Below are positions 34,574-45,305 of a DNA stretch of 64,000 bases, piece by piece. The notes under the pieces are model-generated. The model was not told the origin of the DNA. It saw only the letters and a program-made list of their open reading frames with translations, and ran no database searches. The number at the start of each line of letters is the position of its first letter. Positions within the stretch are counted from its first letter, which is position 1. This DNA is from Ornithodoros turicata (lineage: Eukaryota; Arthropoda; Arachnida; Ixodida; Argasidae), in contig NC_088209.1 of assembly GCF_037126465.1 (NCBI RefSeq), positions 10,362,052 to 10,426,051 on the forward strand, in the 5' to 3' direction. The translations under genes were made by a program, and so were the position numbers.

Positions 34574-35348
34574 AACGTTGCCTGCCTGCGTACTGTTGAT
34601 GAGGCCCAACAAGGCCGGAACAGCTGTCCAGTACTGGCATGGCGACGTTTGAGATACAAACATATGCTATACGTGCAGCCAAAGAGCTCTGGCTATTTTT
34701 TTCCTTTTATACCTCACTGGCTTTGCACTGGGCTTTCGGTGAGTGAGTTATCTCACCCTGACGGGAGGAATCACATGTTACGTGACCTTCTGACGCCATC
34801 CACTGAAACGTTGCCTGCCTGCGTACTCTTGATGAGGCCCAACAAGGCCGAAACAGCTGTCCAGTACTGGCATGGCGACGTTTGAGTTACAAACATATGC
34901 TATACGTGCAGCCAAAGAGCTCTGGCTATTTTTTTCCTTTTATACTTCACTGGCTTTGCACTGTGCTTTCAGTGAGTGAGTTATCTCACCCTGACGGGAG
35001 GAATCACGTGTTACGTGACCTTCTGACGCCATCCACTCAAACGTTGCCTGCCTGCGTACTGTTGATGTGGCCCAACAAGGCCGAAACAGCTGTCCAGTAC
35101 TGGCATGGCGACGTTTGAGTTACAAACATATGCTATACGTGCAGCCAAAGAGCTGTGGCTATTTTTTTTCTTTTATACTTCACTGGCTTTGCACTGTGCT
35201 TTCAGTGAGTGAGTTATCTCACCCTGACGGGAGGAATCACGTGTTACGTGACCTTCTGACGCCATCCACTCAAACGTTGCCTGCCTGCGTACTGTTGATG
35301 AAGCCCAACAAGGCCGAAACAGCTGTCCAGTACTGGCATGGCGACGTT
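34574..35348 (+). ncRNA. four hammerhead copies with altered cores
   Basis: Copies at 34574-34649, 34807-34882, 35040-35115 and 35273-35348 keep helix I, helix III and the GTC site almost unchanged, but all have T in place of core C3 (TTGATGA). Copy 2 also has GGAA for GAAA. Copy 3 has GTACTC, weakening helix I. Copy 4 has TTGATGT, losing core A9. Copy 5 has A for the first base of helix II. C3 pairs with G8 in the active fold, so C3 to U is expected to lower activity strongly. Confidence 0.85.
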
Positions 35349-35507
35349 TGAGTTACAAACATATATACATACATAGGTTAAAGAGGTTAATATATCAGAC
35401 GGCTGCGAAGTTGAATAAAAGTAGAATAATAAGACGTGTACGACAGATTGCAGGAAAGTTAACAAAAACTAATTTATTTCATGGGTAATTTAACACATAG
35501 ATTATAA

Positions 35508-36006
35508 TAGAGATGGGACGAATCCGAAATTTTTCGAATCCGAATCCAAGGAAGGTTCTGCGAACCACGAATCTTACGAATCTCGAATCTTTCGAATCCT
35601 TTCTCTAAAAAGAGTTTTAAAAGCCGGGAAAAAAATACTTCTAGCGAAAAATGTTTTGAAGCAGAATATGATACATTTGTTTACTGAAAAACACGCGTAC
35701 TACAAGAAATACGTAAATGCTTGACTCCGAATTCTTTCATAAAACTAAGTCACTATCAAAATCTAGTTTTTAACTTGTAATGTAACGGTTCCTGCCTGAA
35801 CTCTCTCAGTCCAGAGTAATGTAAACAAACAAAACAAGAAGACACCTGTCGGCCAATAGGGCTTTCGGCGGACTCCGAAGGAGCCTATTTTAAAAAAAGA
35901 AACAAACAAACGTGGTTGGTGGATTCGAAAGATTCGATTCGCCGTTTTGGGCACTGGGATTCGGATTCACGAACCTCGATTCGTGGATTCAGTTGGTACA
36001 TCCCTA
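35508..36006. mobile_element. hAT-like element with GATTCG repeats
   Basis: Starts TAGAGATGGGACGAATCC and ends ...TTGGTACATCCCTA. Flanked by GATTATAA (35500-35507) and GATTAAAA (36007-36014), an 8-bp duplication with one mismatch. Both ends are dense in CGAATC/GATTCG motifs. No transposase in the 499 bp. Confidence 0.75.
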
Positions 36007-36043
36007 GATTAAAATATTCTATGAAACGTTTAAAAGAGCGGTC

Positions 36044-36074
36044 GACGTTTCGACAGTAGCGCTGTCTTCCTCAG
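36044..36074 (-). ncRNA. hammerhead-like core, probably element-derived
   Basis: On the minus strand CTGAGGA (36074-36068), a GACAG/CTGTC stem with loop CGCTA (36066-36052), then GAAAC and GTCGACC follow in hammerhead order. Helix II and both core blocks fit the consensus, but I cannot find a convincing helix I, so this may be only an element-end hairpin. Similar CGACGTTTCG...CTTCCTCAG motifs are known near Penelope-like element ends. Confidence 0.45.
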
Positions 36075-36427
36075 GGCAAAAGAGATAAAAGGGTTGCACA
36101 TTGCTTAAATAGCTGCGGTAAATGATGCCCTCTACAAATCTCGAGCATTTCTTCACGCGAAGCTCCTGAGAACGCTATCCTCTCGATTACATAGTAACTT
36201 ATTGCAGTTCTGTTCCTACATTTGACCAATGACTGCACAAAAGAAGAATTAAAGAAAGAAATTCGCGAAATTCAAAATGGCCTCCAAATTTTCTCAGACG
36301 TTCGGCGGTTGCTCTTGCATTTACTTTACATTGAATCAGCAGGGAGCCTGCTAGTTTTCTGCTGAAACCTTTCCAACGTACACCATGTTGATAACAAAAT
36401 ACACGGAGGGAATTGCAGAACAACTTA

Positions 36428-36683
36428 CTTCTTTGTGGTAGTCTTCAATCAGGGTAACTCCTGTACCGTGCACGGCAAAGTACCCGTCGTACGCCATAAT
36501 GGTCTGAGGTTCCTTTTTTTTCTGCTTCTTCCTCAAAACAGTGGCGCGTAACCCCGATTTCTTCATCATCTTCTGCATCAGACGGTGGCCGTTATCCACC
36601 AAGGGAGATTGCTCAGAACTGGGATATTTATTTCTAGCTATGATTGATGGGCATGGGGACGTCGTTTTCAAAAATAATATCAT
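36428..36683 (-). CDS. possible exon, family unknown
   Basis: A minus-strand open frame reads ...LVDNGHRLMQKMMKKSG..., a lysine-rich stretch (LRKKQKKKEP), then TIMAYDGYFAVHGTGVTLIE and DYHKE. It stops exactly at GAA/GTAAGT, a perfect splice donor (exon end about 36428). The start is unclear. It lies on the same strand as the possible peptidase exons at 38.4-39.1 kb, but its position after them does not suit a domain of that protein. No family recognised. Confidence 0.35.
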
Positions 36684-36745
36684 ATGATACGTGTCGTTTG
36701 TGGTTTCTCCTTCGGGATGTCTCCTTCTCTCCTTCGGAGTCTTAA

Positions 36746-37733
36746 AGGGGCCGTAAACAGGTACAAAAGGTGCACATTTCTTTGTGTTATATTATTGAAA
36801 CTTATGCAGTGAAAACTCCTTGCAATTACTAACGCTCAAAAACAAAAGGCGCTTGCATACGGATGAAATATTCACTGCACTCTTTCGCATTTTAGCTCCG
36901 CCCCGCGCTCTAACTTTACGTCGTTTTGACGTAGCGCTTTCCTCACCAATTACGATCGAGTGTTCCACGTATGATTTTATTTCAAATGCGGAATTGGACT
37001 AGATGAACGTGAATCCTCTTCTATTCAAAATCTGAACAGTTACAGCCTCAAACTGAAAAAGAAATGCGTTTAATTATAGGTATCATACGCGCACTACGTT
37101 TTCTGGGCAGTAGCACGCAGCACACCACGAGCGCGAATGAATATCCGGGACTACAGTTCCGGAATCTTAGGTAGGTGCGCGATGGAACATCTTCGTCATC
37201 TTCGAATGGTTCCGACAACTGGGCTGCCGTACTTTGGTTTGAGCCACGCGGCATCGCATCAGCAGCTCGCGTGGTACAGTGGACAGCGTGCTGGTCATGT
37301 CACGTCGTGACTGGGAGGAACCCGGGTTCGAATCGCGTCATGTGATAGCAGCCCAACTGTTGACGTTTGCGCCAGCCGGAGATGTTGAAGATGTCATGAC
37401 GTTGAATTTCGGAACCACGGAGCGCAAAACGTCGTTTCACACGAACAAACTGAGCGCTCCGACTCACAGCTGATAACGAAGTATGTTTATTGGCTGGTAA
37501 TTTGAAACGTCATGTGCGCAGCTCGGCCCCCCGATTCGACGGCAAAACGCTACGTAGCCATGTGACGTATGCGTGGTGGAGAGAGGCTCGCTGGTTACTC
37601 ATCTTTGAAAGCAGTTATATGGGTCAATGAGCTGGCACGAGCCGAACGAAATGTATATTTGGGTATTATTATCTGCGTTCTTTCATGGGGTATCATTATT
37701 TCAGAAATGTTTGGTGGCCTGTTTACGGCCCCT
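36746..37733. mobile_element. piggyBac-like element with TTAA target
   Basis: A 16-bp perfect inverted end, AGGGGCCGTAAACAGG, at both termini, with TTAA immediately outside (36742-36745, 37734-37737). TTAA duplication is the known signature of piggyBac-type transposition. There is no transposase. The 988-bp body contains a tRNA-like segment (about 37268-37345). Confidence 0.75.
37268..37345 (+). ncRNA. tRNA-like Pol III head (SINE or pseudo-tRNA)
   Basis: GTGGTACAGTGGACAGCG resembles an A box and GGGTTCGAATC (about 37322) a B box, about 50 bases apart. The segment between them is too long and unpaired for a normal tRNA fold, so a SINE head or tRNA pseudogene is more likely than a working tRNA. 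Confidence 0.5.
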
Positions 37734-38408
37734 TTAATGCTTCTCTCATCCTTCTTCGTCCTCCTCCTCCTTCTTCTCATCTTTCTTATCCATCGTCACA
37801 TTGCTGCAAGTGGTGATATCAAATTTACCAGTGTATACGGGATGAAAAATAGGAAGGGGGACAAATTGCTGACTATGTTAAGTGCGATGACAAATGTTAG
37901 CATGGAGAAACGACAGAGAGGCCTTCTTCGGGAGGTACATTGAGGACGAAAAACGGGGGAACATTTCCATTCGTGAGAATCATTTGAGCTATCCATTTTT
38001 TCCATGCGCCCGTGCATGGTCTAACTGTGAAATGCAGGCCCGTGCATAGCTCTACCTTGTGATACCGTGTACATAACCCATGGACACCTTGTGCTTGATA
38101 CGGCAGAGTTTACGGAGAGCACGGACTGCATGGCGGAAGTAATTCCTGTGTAATGTGAAGAGGGTGTATAGGAGAGAGTGATGAACGCATTTACTAGAGA
38201 GCCAGGAAGCGCCAATCAAAGATTAAGCGGAGTGACGCAGAACGCTCGTACGTAGCTGCACATATAATTAGTTACGGTGTCAGGCCCATATAATTCAACC
38301 CATATAATCTACAAATCAAAAGCTAATTAAGCACTCCATGTAATGGACACGTTAAGATACCGATGAAATAAAATATGGTGTTGTCTTCAACGTAGCCACA
38401 ACGATGGA

Positions 38409-39069
38409 TTATCGCCTATGTACGGAAGCCTTGTCCATTCTGTCCACTTGGTGTCGCAGCCGGAACGCTCCGCAGATGCCGACATTGCTGTGTTCGGGAG
38501 CAAGGCGCTGAAATACAGGACACAGATGCAAACTAGAACGCCGTTCTTCCAGCTTGGGGGCGCTGCATGCCACGGGGGCAGCGATGCAAAACACTGGTTT
38601 ATCATGCTCGACACAGCCCAGTGATCTGTTCATGTTTAAAGACAAGATATCGTCCTGGCGATAAAATTCTATATTCATCAAGTTGTTATTGTCGTCGGGA
38701 GGTGTCGTGGATGGGAGAGAGGTACAATAACCGTCTGCCATGTTGATGTGCCTCATGCAGTTAAATAGGAAGACTCTGGAGAACGGAGTTGGTGCGTAGT
38801 CAATGGAGCTCACGTAGCCCCGAGCGCGACAGCCCGGATGCAGCCATCCCTTCGTCGTGGACTGCGTTAGTGGTCGAATTTCTGCCCCCAAAACTACAGC
38901 GGAGCTGCTCCGCTTGTTGCCAACTGTGTGCAGTCACGTGGGATAACAAACCTGGAAACCGACCGATGGAGCGAACGACGTCCGCAAAGGAAGCGAGGGC
39001 AGCCGTGTAAGACGTCGAGTCCGTAAGAACCTTTTGGATACGTACACAGTTGAGTAGTGCTGTCGGCAT
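38409..39069 (-). pseudogene. possible M12B (reprolysin)-like peptidase lacking zinc ligands
   Basis: Minus strand. One frame reads CVRIQKVLTDSTSYTAALAS, then FADVVRSIGRFP up to a CCAG/GTTTGT donor (exon end 38952). After a 70-base intron ending GGGGGCAG the next exon (from 38881) joins in phase: EIRPLTQ...HPGCRARGYVSSID...FSRVFLFNCMRHI...GYCTSLP...DDILSLN. The order (helix, small residues, HPG-C-GY-S, FxxCxxxxI, C, then an LSL-containing Cys-rich start) follows the reprolysin catalytic domain to its C-terminal extension. The HExxHxxGxxH zinc site would align with ADVVRSIGRFP, so all three histidines are absent. The upstream exon edge and the 3' end (after 38409) are unclear. The resemblance is by eye and modest. 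Confidence 0.4.
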
Positions 39070-39167
39070 CAGAACTAGACGTTCTTATGGAAGCGTAGCT
39101 TAGCATGGAAACTTCCAGTAGGTCAATGAAAAAATGGCTAGGAAGCAAGCGAGCTGGTGAAGATGAT

Positions 39168-39256
39168 GCATAATGTAAAAACCCCGAGACTAGGGAACAC
39201 GAAGTGTCTGTGTCTGTCCCTTCGTGTTCCCTAGTCTCGGGGTTTTTACATTATGC
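39168..39256. repeat. perfect 37-bp inverted repeat hairpin
   Basis: Arms 39168-39204 and 39220-39256 are exact inverses; the right arm begins CTTCGTGTTCCCTAGTCTCG. The 15-base loop is TGTCTGTGTCTGTCC. There is no target duplication immediately outside. It is either a foldback MITE or the internal end of a larger element. Confidence 0.95.
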
Positions 39257-39595
39257 TTCCAGTAGGTGTTTCAACCCTGCCCAGTATACCAAAGCGCTAC
39301 CGCACAAGGCGCTCGCAAAGCGTCTCTTAAATACACTTATTATCCATGCAAGAAAGCTAGTGAGTGTATCTGAGTCAACATGGACCATGCCACTTATGTA
39401 GGAGGTAATTTATGACCAATAAAGCTGTGAAGTCGTATGTTTTACGAACCTGCAGCTGTCGGAAAACTTCTATTGAGTGTAGCATACGCCTAGCGCGCTT
39501 ACAACAAGCATACGCGTTACAAATAGTTTGCCGTTGGTGTCTCTGGTTAAAACCGTGAGTAGATATCTCCCTTCGTACTGTGTTATTGTGTAGTT

Positions 39596-39672
39596 AATAT
39601 TAATTAATTAAAAGTTAATTAGTTAATTAAAAGTTAATTAAAGTTAATTAAAAGTTAATTAGTTAATTAGAT
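39596..39672. repeat. TTAATTAAAAG-type tandem repeat
   Basis: Short units AGTTAATTAAA/AGTTAATTAG follow one another about seven times in pure A/T/G sequence. Confidence 0.85.
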
Positions 39673-40336
39673 AAAATTAGTTTAATCGTGATTTCTTGTG
39701 CCGCACCACTTATCCCGTTGTGATCCTTGTGGTTTTTTGCTGATGAGTAGAGGTTTGTGACCCATATTTGAATACGGGGAAACTTTCAACCTACCGCATG
39801 TGACCTTGAAGTTCAGCTTCGGGGAAAATTCAGTGCCACAGATCACAAGAAAAGTGAGCAGGCACAAAGGTTGGTGCCTACTGAATGTGCGTCGAAAATA
39901 GTTTGGACCCTGTATTGGCGGAGAAATCGAATTTTTGGTTTGCCGTCCGACCGTCCGCTAAAACCGCTGCCCTTACGGCCAGCCCTTCCATTGGCTATTC
40001 TTGTCTCGTTTACTTGCTCGAAGCTTCGCAATCGCCAGGCTGAAAGCGAAATCGAGAGCCGCCCATATACATACAAGCACCACGGGCACCGTTCTCTTCG
40101 TTGAGCATCATCGCTTTCCTTCGGCAGGTCAGTACGCAAAACGTCATCTAAGGTGTCACCTTGTGAGAGGTGCGGTGTGAGAGAATTGTAACACTACCAT
40201 GCTCCTCGCGATACGAATAGGCACCCCTAACAACTAAGATGTTTCGTACCAAATTATCAGTTGATTTCGTGCATGACCGTGTGGCATGGGACTAATGGTT
40301 GATTGCTCTAAACTTCTTGTTGCTCTGAACTTATCA

Positions 40337-40459
40337 GGACAACATCGTATGTGCTCCAAGCATTTTGCATCAGAATGCTACGAGGTCGTTCACAAGGCGT
40401 CTGATTTAGCCTCAAAAAGTCGCTGGAAAGGGTTGTGGTACCTGCCTTGTTCAATGATC
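40337..40459 (+). CDS. THAP domain, second-half exon
   Basis: After an acceptor-like CTTATCAG, the plus frame reads GQHRMCSKHFASECYEVV then HKASDLAS...KGLWYLPCSMIT and a stop. HRxCSxHFxxxCY is the C-terminal half of the THAP C2CH zinc finger, giving the last two zinc ligands (Cys and His). The AVPTIF end of the domain is not preserved. No first-half exon lies just upstream on this strand; the candidate at 27743 is 12 kb away. This is probably an isolated or decayed fragment. Confidence 0.5.
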
Positions 40460-40783
40460 ACATAGAGCACAAAAGCACCACAGTTGCAGGTAAGCGTCCA
40501 CGCGAACCTGCACACAGTACGAACATGTGAACTCCAAATGTGGGACTGCTCAGCCCTATAGTCCGCGGTTGTGTGTAAAAGTACGTAGTTTCTCGGAGAA
40601 GGTGGTTGCAAATTACGACTTTGAAGAAACCTGACCATGAGCACAAGAAACACGACAGAATCACAGCAGCTGGGGTCAGCAGTAAATTGAGGGTTCCTGT
40701 TTTGAGACACTCTGTGTCTGCATTTACTTCTGTATGGTCACGCTCAGCCTTTTTCCCAACCACGGAACAGGCCCATACCCCAC

Positions 40784-41640
40784 TTACGTGGCAGCATTAT
40801 TTCTCCTTTTTAAAAGCCGGGCTGTGTCTGTGATTGACAGTGTTCGACACAACTCGATGGCCGTTCGCAACTCAACATGTTCTCGATAATACTGATGACG
40901 GCACAACTCGCGGGTAAATCCAGCTGCATGTCTATATTCGTCTACATTCTGTTGTACCACCTTTGCTGTCATGTGCACACCACAGCGGTCACGATGGACG
41001 ACGAAGGGTCCGTCTAGTGGACACGGCAACAGAACACTTTCAAGGTTGTCCCTATAAGTGGTGCCGTTGAAACGCCCCTGCACTCGAAGGAGCGGTCCCA
41101 TTCTGCAGATGGACACCGCGTCCCACACTCCCACTGAGTGCCGGCCACTGTTGAGCACCCTCTGGGCATAGGCTGGCATAAACTGAGGAAAGGCGTTTAA
41201 TTATTTTCACATCACACAAACTAAATATTATACCACTGAGGAGGCTGTAGGACACGGCACCGCTAACTGAAACACGTGGAGAACGTCGATTCGTCCGAGC
41301 AGGTGACGTTGGCCCAATCTTGGACGGTCCTGTTGCGATAGCGTTCTGTGAAAAGCACCCTAGCACCCTTGTGCCCATCCGTGAGCTCAATTTGTCGTGC
41401 GGCCACACGGTTCCTCAGCCCCAACAGTGAAGTCTCCTAATGGGATTGGAGTAGATTTGGTCATCCTCCTCATGGCTAGAGGTTGCTGAGGGTGGCCCGC
41501 AAGGGGCATTTCGTGGAGGGTCCTCGTCCCTAAAAGCCTGAATCGCACAGGTGACTGCCGGCAGGGAACGTCCTATCTGTCGTGCGATCTGGCGCTGGGA
41601 AAAGCCAGCTTGAGAAAGCCTAGCGATTTTATTACAGTTC
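40784..41640 (-). pseudogene. Tc1-type DD(E) transposase, frameshifted
   Basis: Minus strand. The N-terminal helix-turn-helix reads KIARLSQAGFSQRQIARQIG (from about 41620) followed by AIQAFRDED. After a stop the catalytic core resumes: VAARQIELTDGHKGARVLF, DWANVTCSDESTFST (first Asp, about 41290). Then, after about 100 bases of non-matching sequence ending in CTCAG (a possible intron), SGRHSVGVWDAVSICRMGPL, LRVQGRFNGTTYRDNLESVL, VVHRDRCGVHM (second Asp, about 40990). A 1-base frame change leads to MQLDLPASCAVISIIENM (catalytic Glu, about 40870). DNA binding, both Asp and the Glu are recognisable, but the frame is broken in at least three places. Terminal inverted repeats were not found. Confidence 0.75.
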
Positions 41641-43000
41641 TATGTCGAAACTCCTGGTGGCATTGCAACCGCCAAAAAGAAGAAGGCGAGAAAATCCGGA
41701 AAGCGCCCAGATATGCGCACCCCTCCATGGTTACCAAAACGCTTATCAAGATACCTACCGTAGCACCCCGACACCGGGTTCACGATTCCTGATATGGTGT
41801 TTTAGAGCGTGTGCGCGGTCTATATGCCGTTCTCTTATCAATAGGACAGTCGTGGGTCCATCCTCTGGTGTACCAGATTCTTCAAGCACTGCAAGTGTCA
41901 GCAGTCGTACTGACACTACGACGACCACTAGCAGTATATATTCAGCCATGCCTCATCCACTTGCCATTAATATTCACCTCTTCACGGTGACTACGCAGAC
42001 TTCGACCGCACGCAACGTCCATCAGAATATATATGACACTCATGTACTGACCTGTGGACGACTGCATGCCTCTAGTGCCACGCGATAGCACTCTGGCAGC
42101 TTCCAGCTGTTCGGAATGTTCCGACAACACCGACTAGGAGCGCCTGATCCTCCAGAAGCTGCCTGCGTTTCTCTTCTGACTGGATTTTTGTGCAGGCTAA
42201 CGTCACATGCCGGTGTGACATTTCTTAGTCCGCATTGAAATAGTTTTTTTTTCGAGCACGAGCTTGCATCGAGCTTCGGAGAACCACAGGTAAGGCAAAG
42301 GAATAAGTGGCCCTGCATTAGACGTCACGATTGAATTATTCTTCGTAGTGGCTATGATTTTGAACAATTATATATCTAATGATTATTTCTGTTTGGTTTT
42401 TATCTTCTTTAGTTTAGTTTAGTAACATTATTATGATGTAATATTATTTTTTATTGATGCACACCAACGGGAAAAGCCTAACCAGAGCTGCACTTATACA
42501 CTGCAACAGATGCTAAATAGATGCTTATGTTACAACGTAAGCGCTACCGATAAATTCGTGTCGCACGGGAGATGAACGAAAAAAAGGTCCGCAAATATTG
42601 TCGCCTACTCGACTACTTCCGTATTTACTCTTTACTAAATAAATAAATAACATTTGCTTTTATCCTCAGTCCTTTTAATATAACGCTCCTGATCAACAAT
42701 TCATGCGCACAAGATTGTCCCCAGATGCGTGCCAACCGGGGAACATTATCGATGTTGATGTTGATCAAAAAAGAAAAATACTAGGGAGAGGTAACACACC
42801 GGCTTCCGCCGATATCAATAAGTGCTCAGCGTGCATACTCGCTAGAGTCAAGCCAAGTGCCGCGTTGACATGCACAGCTGAAGGCAACAACGTTCCTCGC
42901 CAAACGTCGGACAAAACTGTGGCACGAGCAGGATCATCCGAACCTTCTCTCCCATTAGTTTCGCTAAACGCCGCTAGGGTGTGTTTCCCCTGTGTCCAGC
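41641..43000. other. no gene recognised
   Basis: Plus frames of about 145 codons at 41642-42088 and 42703-43140 are basic or Ser/Thr-rich without motifs, and the second runs into a MITE at 43001. An A/T-rich block lies at 42340-42460. No gene is supported. Confidence 0.45.
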
Positions 43001-43486
43001 CAGAGGTGTTTATAGAGAGAGTTTGGCCATTAGGGGGAGCCAAACTTAAAGCGCGTCATGCGACGTCACGGCTGAACGACCTTCCTCGTCGTCCTCTATA
43101 TAGTTATCCAGTCGTCAACCAGTCGCCGACGCCATATTGATGCTGATCGTTGTTTACAATCCAAGGTGAGGAGACACGTGCGTACTTCTTGCTTCGAAAG
43201 CCTTTCGTCCTTGAACTCTTTCAGTTCGGCAACAAAGCCCCTTATCACTGGCGCCTGTGGGTCATAAGCCGGTTATTCCTGTAGATTACATTCAACGCGA
43301 CCACAAAGCTGTCGACCAGCTGGCGGACAGCATCAATGTGGCGAGGACTAGTTTGCTGATAAGCGGATTCCGCTCCGATTCAGACTTTTTGGGCGGCGCG
43401 ACGACGACTCTGACGTCAATATAAGCTCCTCCCATGGGGCGGCAAAAGATCAAAGAATGGCAAAACTCTCCCTATAAATGGCTCTG
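43001..43486. mobile_element. MITE with CAGAG...CTCTG ends
   Basis: The left end CAGAGGTGTTTATAGAGAGA then GTTTGGCCATT is mirrored on the right by AATGGCAAAACTCTCCCTATAAATGGCTCTG (given in parts: AATGGCAAAACTCTC and CCTATAAATGGCTCTG). GACGTCA motifs lie inside both ends. No clear target duplication. Confidence 0.65.
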
Positions 43487-43769
43487 TGTCCACCATTCCC
43501 AACGACGAAGGAGCGTTCAAGTGAACTCTAGATCTAGCAGTACCTGAAATTAATAAATCAAGAGGTAACGAACTTTTTACGGTCCTCTCTTCGCATAGCT
43601 TGAGCTGTATTCCCATCGACTTCCGCAACGAGATGCGAAAAGTAACACTGGTGTTGCTGATGATGTCCTTCACTCCAGGTGAGCCCTTTTTTCATTTGTA
43701 GGGACCACATAGGAGGGCGTGAGGCTACTAAAAGAAAAACCAACGAGGTTACATTAAGGCTGCGCGCGC

Positions 43770-45305
43770 AGTTAGTGAGTTACAAGTTACTCTCTTTGAG
43801 ATGAAACTAGTTTCAGCTACAGCTAGAGCGTTAACGTAACGCAGTTATTTTGCAGTTACCTGAATGTATATCTTAGGAAAGGAAAGTCGAAAAAAAAATC
43901 TAACTCTAAACCGTTTACGCGGGTGTACTGTTCAAGCAGGGTTATACATTGTTACTATATGTTAAAGCTACTAAAATCGTAACTATAGTTACAGTTACCA
44001 CATACCTTTGTACAAAAGTAGTTAGTCATGCTGCCATGCTGACTAGTTCAGCTTTCCGTTACCCGTAACTTACGCACCCGAACGTACGGACTAATTTTTA
44101 ACTTCTAGACAACGACGACATATCGCTTTCACTCTCGTCAGACATGTTGAATGTTCTGCGCCGCCTTTACGGGCGACGGCGGAACAGACGTGTCCTGATT
44201 CAAGATGGCCGCGCCCCCCATTGCTTCTTCGAGAGATAAATTTTCTCGTTCCCAGGGAAAGAGATTTCCAGCTTACCCTCAACACCCGGCGTCTAATAAC
44301 TCTGTAAGACGGCCTTTAGGGTTACGGCATTAAGAAATGGATACGGCTTTCAGCTCTGGGAAGCTGCCGGACGGTATCTGTGCAGGCATTTTGCCAATGA
44401 TGTCCACATCGATAAACACATCTGCGAACGTTGAATGTAATGTCGTGAAGTCACATGTTTTTCACAGTGAGAGTACACGAAAACAACGTGTGGTTGGTAT
44501 TTTGAAACTTTTGAAAATACAACAGGAGACTACATTTGCTTTGACGTGCCTTGGATATTTTTTTGAGTGGCGTCCGACTTTTTGGATGCAGACAACACGG
44601 TGCGTTGCCGCGTGCAGTGGTTCGAGGGTGTCACTACGATCTGAACACCTGAACAGACGAGATAAAAAGCGAAGCAAAGTGGAAAAATGCATCAGCAAAA
44701 CGCGACAAAAAAAAAAAAAAAGAAAAGACGACAGAACATTACGTCGCGTAAAAAAAAACATTTTATGTCTAATTGAAATAAATGTGCGAAATCCGGCTTA
44801 TGGCGCTTGGTGACGAGGCTTGGGCAGTTTTGATGTAATGTCGTAAGCTCTCTTGCGGTAACGCCGTTGCCCTTCTATCTCAGTTTTGTCGCAAAGGCCG
44901 TATTGCTGACCGTCTGGCAAGGAGTTAATGACAGGATGCACTTATGGCCATAACCGTTAAGGCCGTAAGTGCGCGTGTCTGATAGGGGCATAATCGAACA
45001 ACACTCGCTGTACACCACTATTTCACGTTGAGGCTTTCGATGGCGTGGTCAGGAGTAATTTAGGAACAAAACGACATTATAGTTTCGGAATCGTCCTGAG
45101 ACGGGTGCGACTGTCACTTTAATGCATAGATCGAGAAGTTACCCGTCAAAAAAAACTCATTACAAGTTCAGTTACAGTGTGAAAAATGTAAATAAGTTAA
45201 TAAGGGAGTTCTTCAGCCCGAAATGTAAATCACAGTGACGGAGTTACTTTAAAAAAGAAAAAGCACGAGTAACTTTCAAGTTACTTCAGACACAAAATAG
45301 CATTA
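43770..45305. mobile_element. GTTAC-motif-rich element, no transposase
   Basis: Clusters of GTTAC/GTAAC motifs lie at 43780-43865, 43955-44080 and 45130-45300, the pattern seen at the ends of the hAT-like elements at 1290 and 20320. I could not fix the termini or a target duplication, so the bounds are approximate. The interior has a poly-A run (44707-44720) and a frame of 158 codons (44337-44813) with no motifs. Confidence 0.45.

Larger units (their letters stand above)
34324..35355 (+). repeat. 233-bp tandem array carrying hammerhead motifs
   Basis: The landmark GACGTTTGAG recurs at 34411, 34644, 34877, 35110 and 35343, a constant period of 233 bases. There are four complete periods and five ribozyme segments, with only scattered substitutions between units. 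Each unit has a T-rich run after CCAAAGAGCT, the phrase GACGGGAGGAATCACGTG, and the ribozyme. Frames of about 78 codons recur in each unit because the repeat recurs; 233 is not a multiple of three and the frames use TTG-type starts, so I do not treat them as genes. Confidence 0.95.

Noticed and set aside
34341..35348. CRISPR array
   Set aside because: Direct repeats are 233 bp with no short-repeat/unique-spacer structure; they are hammerhead-bearing tandem units in a eukaryotic context.
34649..35351. Repeated 78-codon frames across the 233-bp array
   Set aside because: They recur because the DNA repeats. The period is not a multiple of three, they begin at TTG-type codons, and they read through the ribozyme core.
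37268..37345. Functional tRNA gene
   Set aside because: A- and B-box-like segments are present, but the region between them does not fold as a tRNA and the acceptor stem is absent.
44337..44813. 158-codon plus frame
   Set aside because: Lysine-rich end comes from a poly-A run; no family motif; lies inside a motif-rich transposon-like segment.
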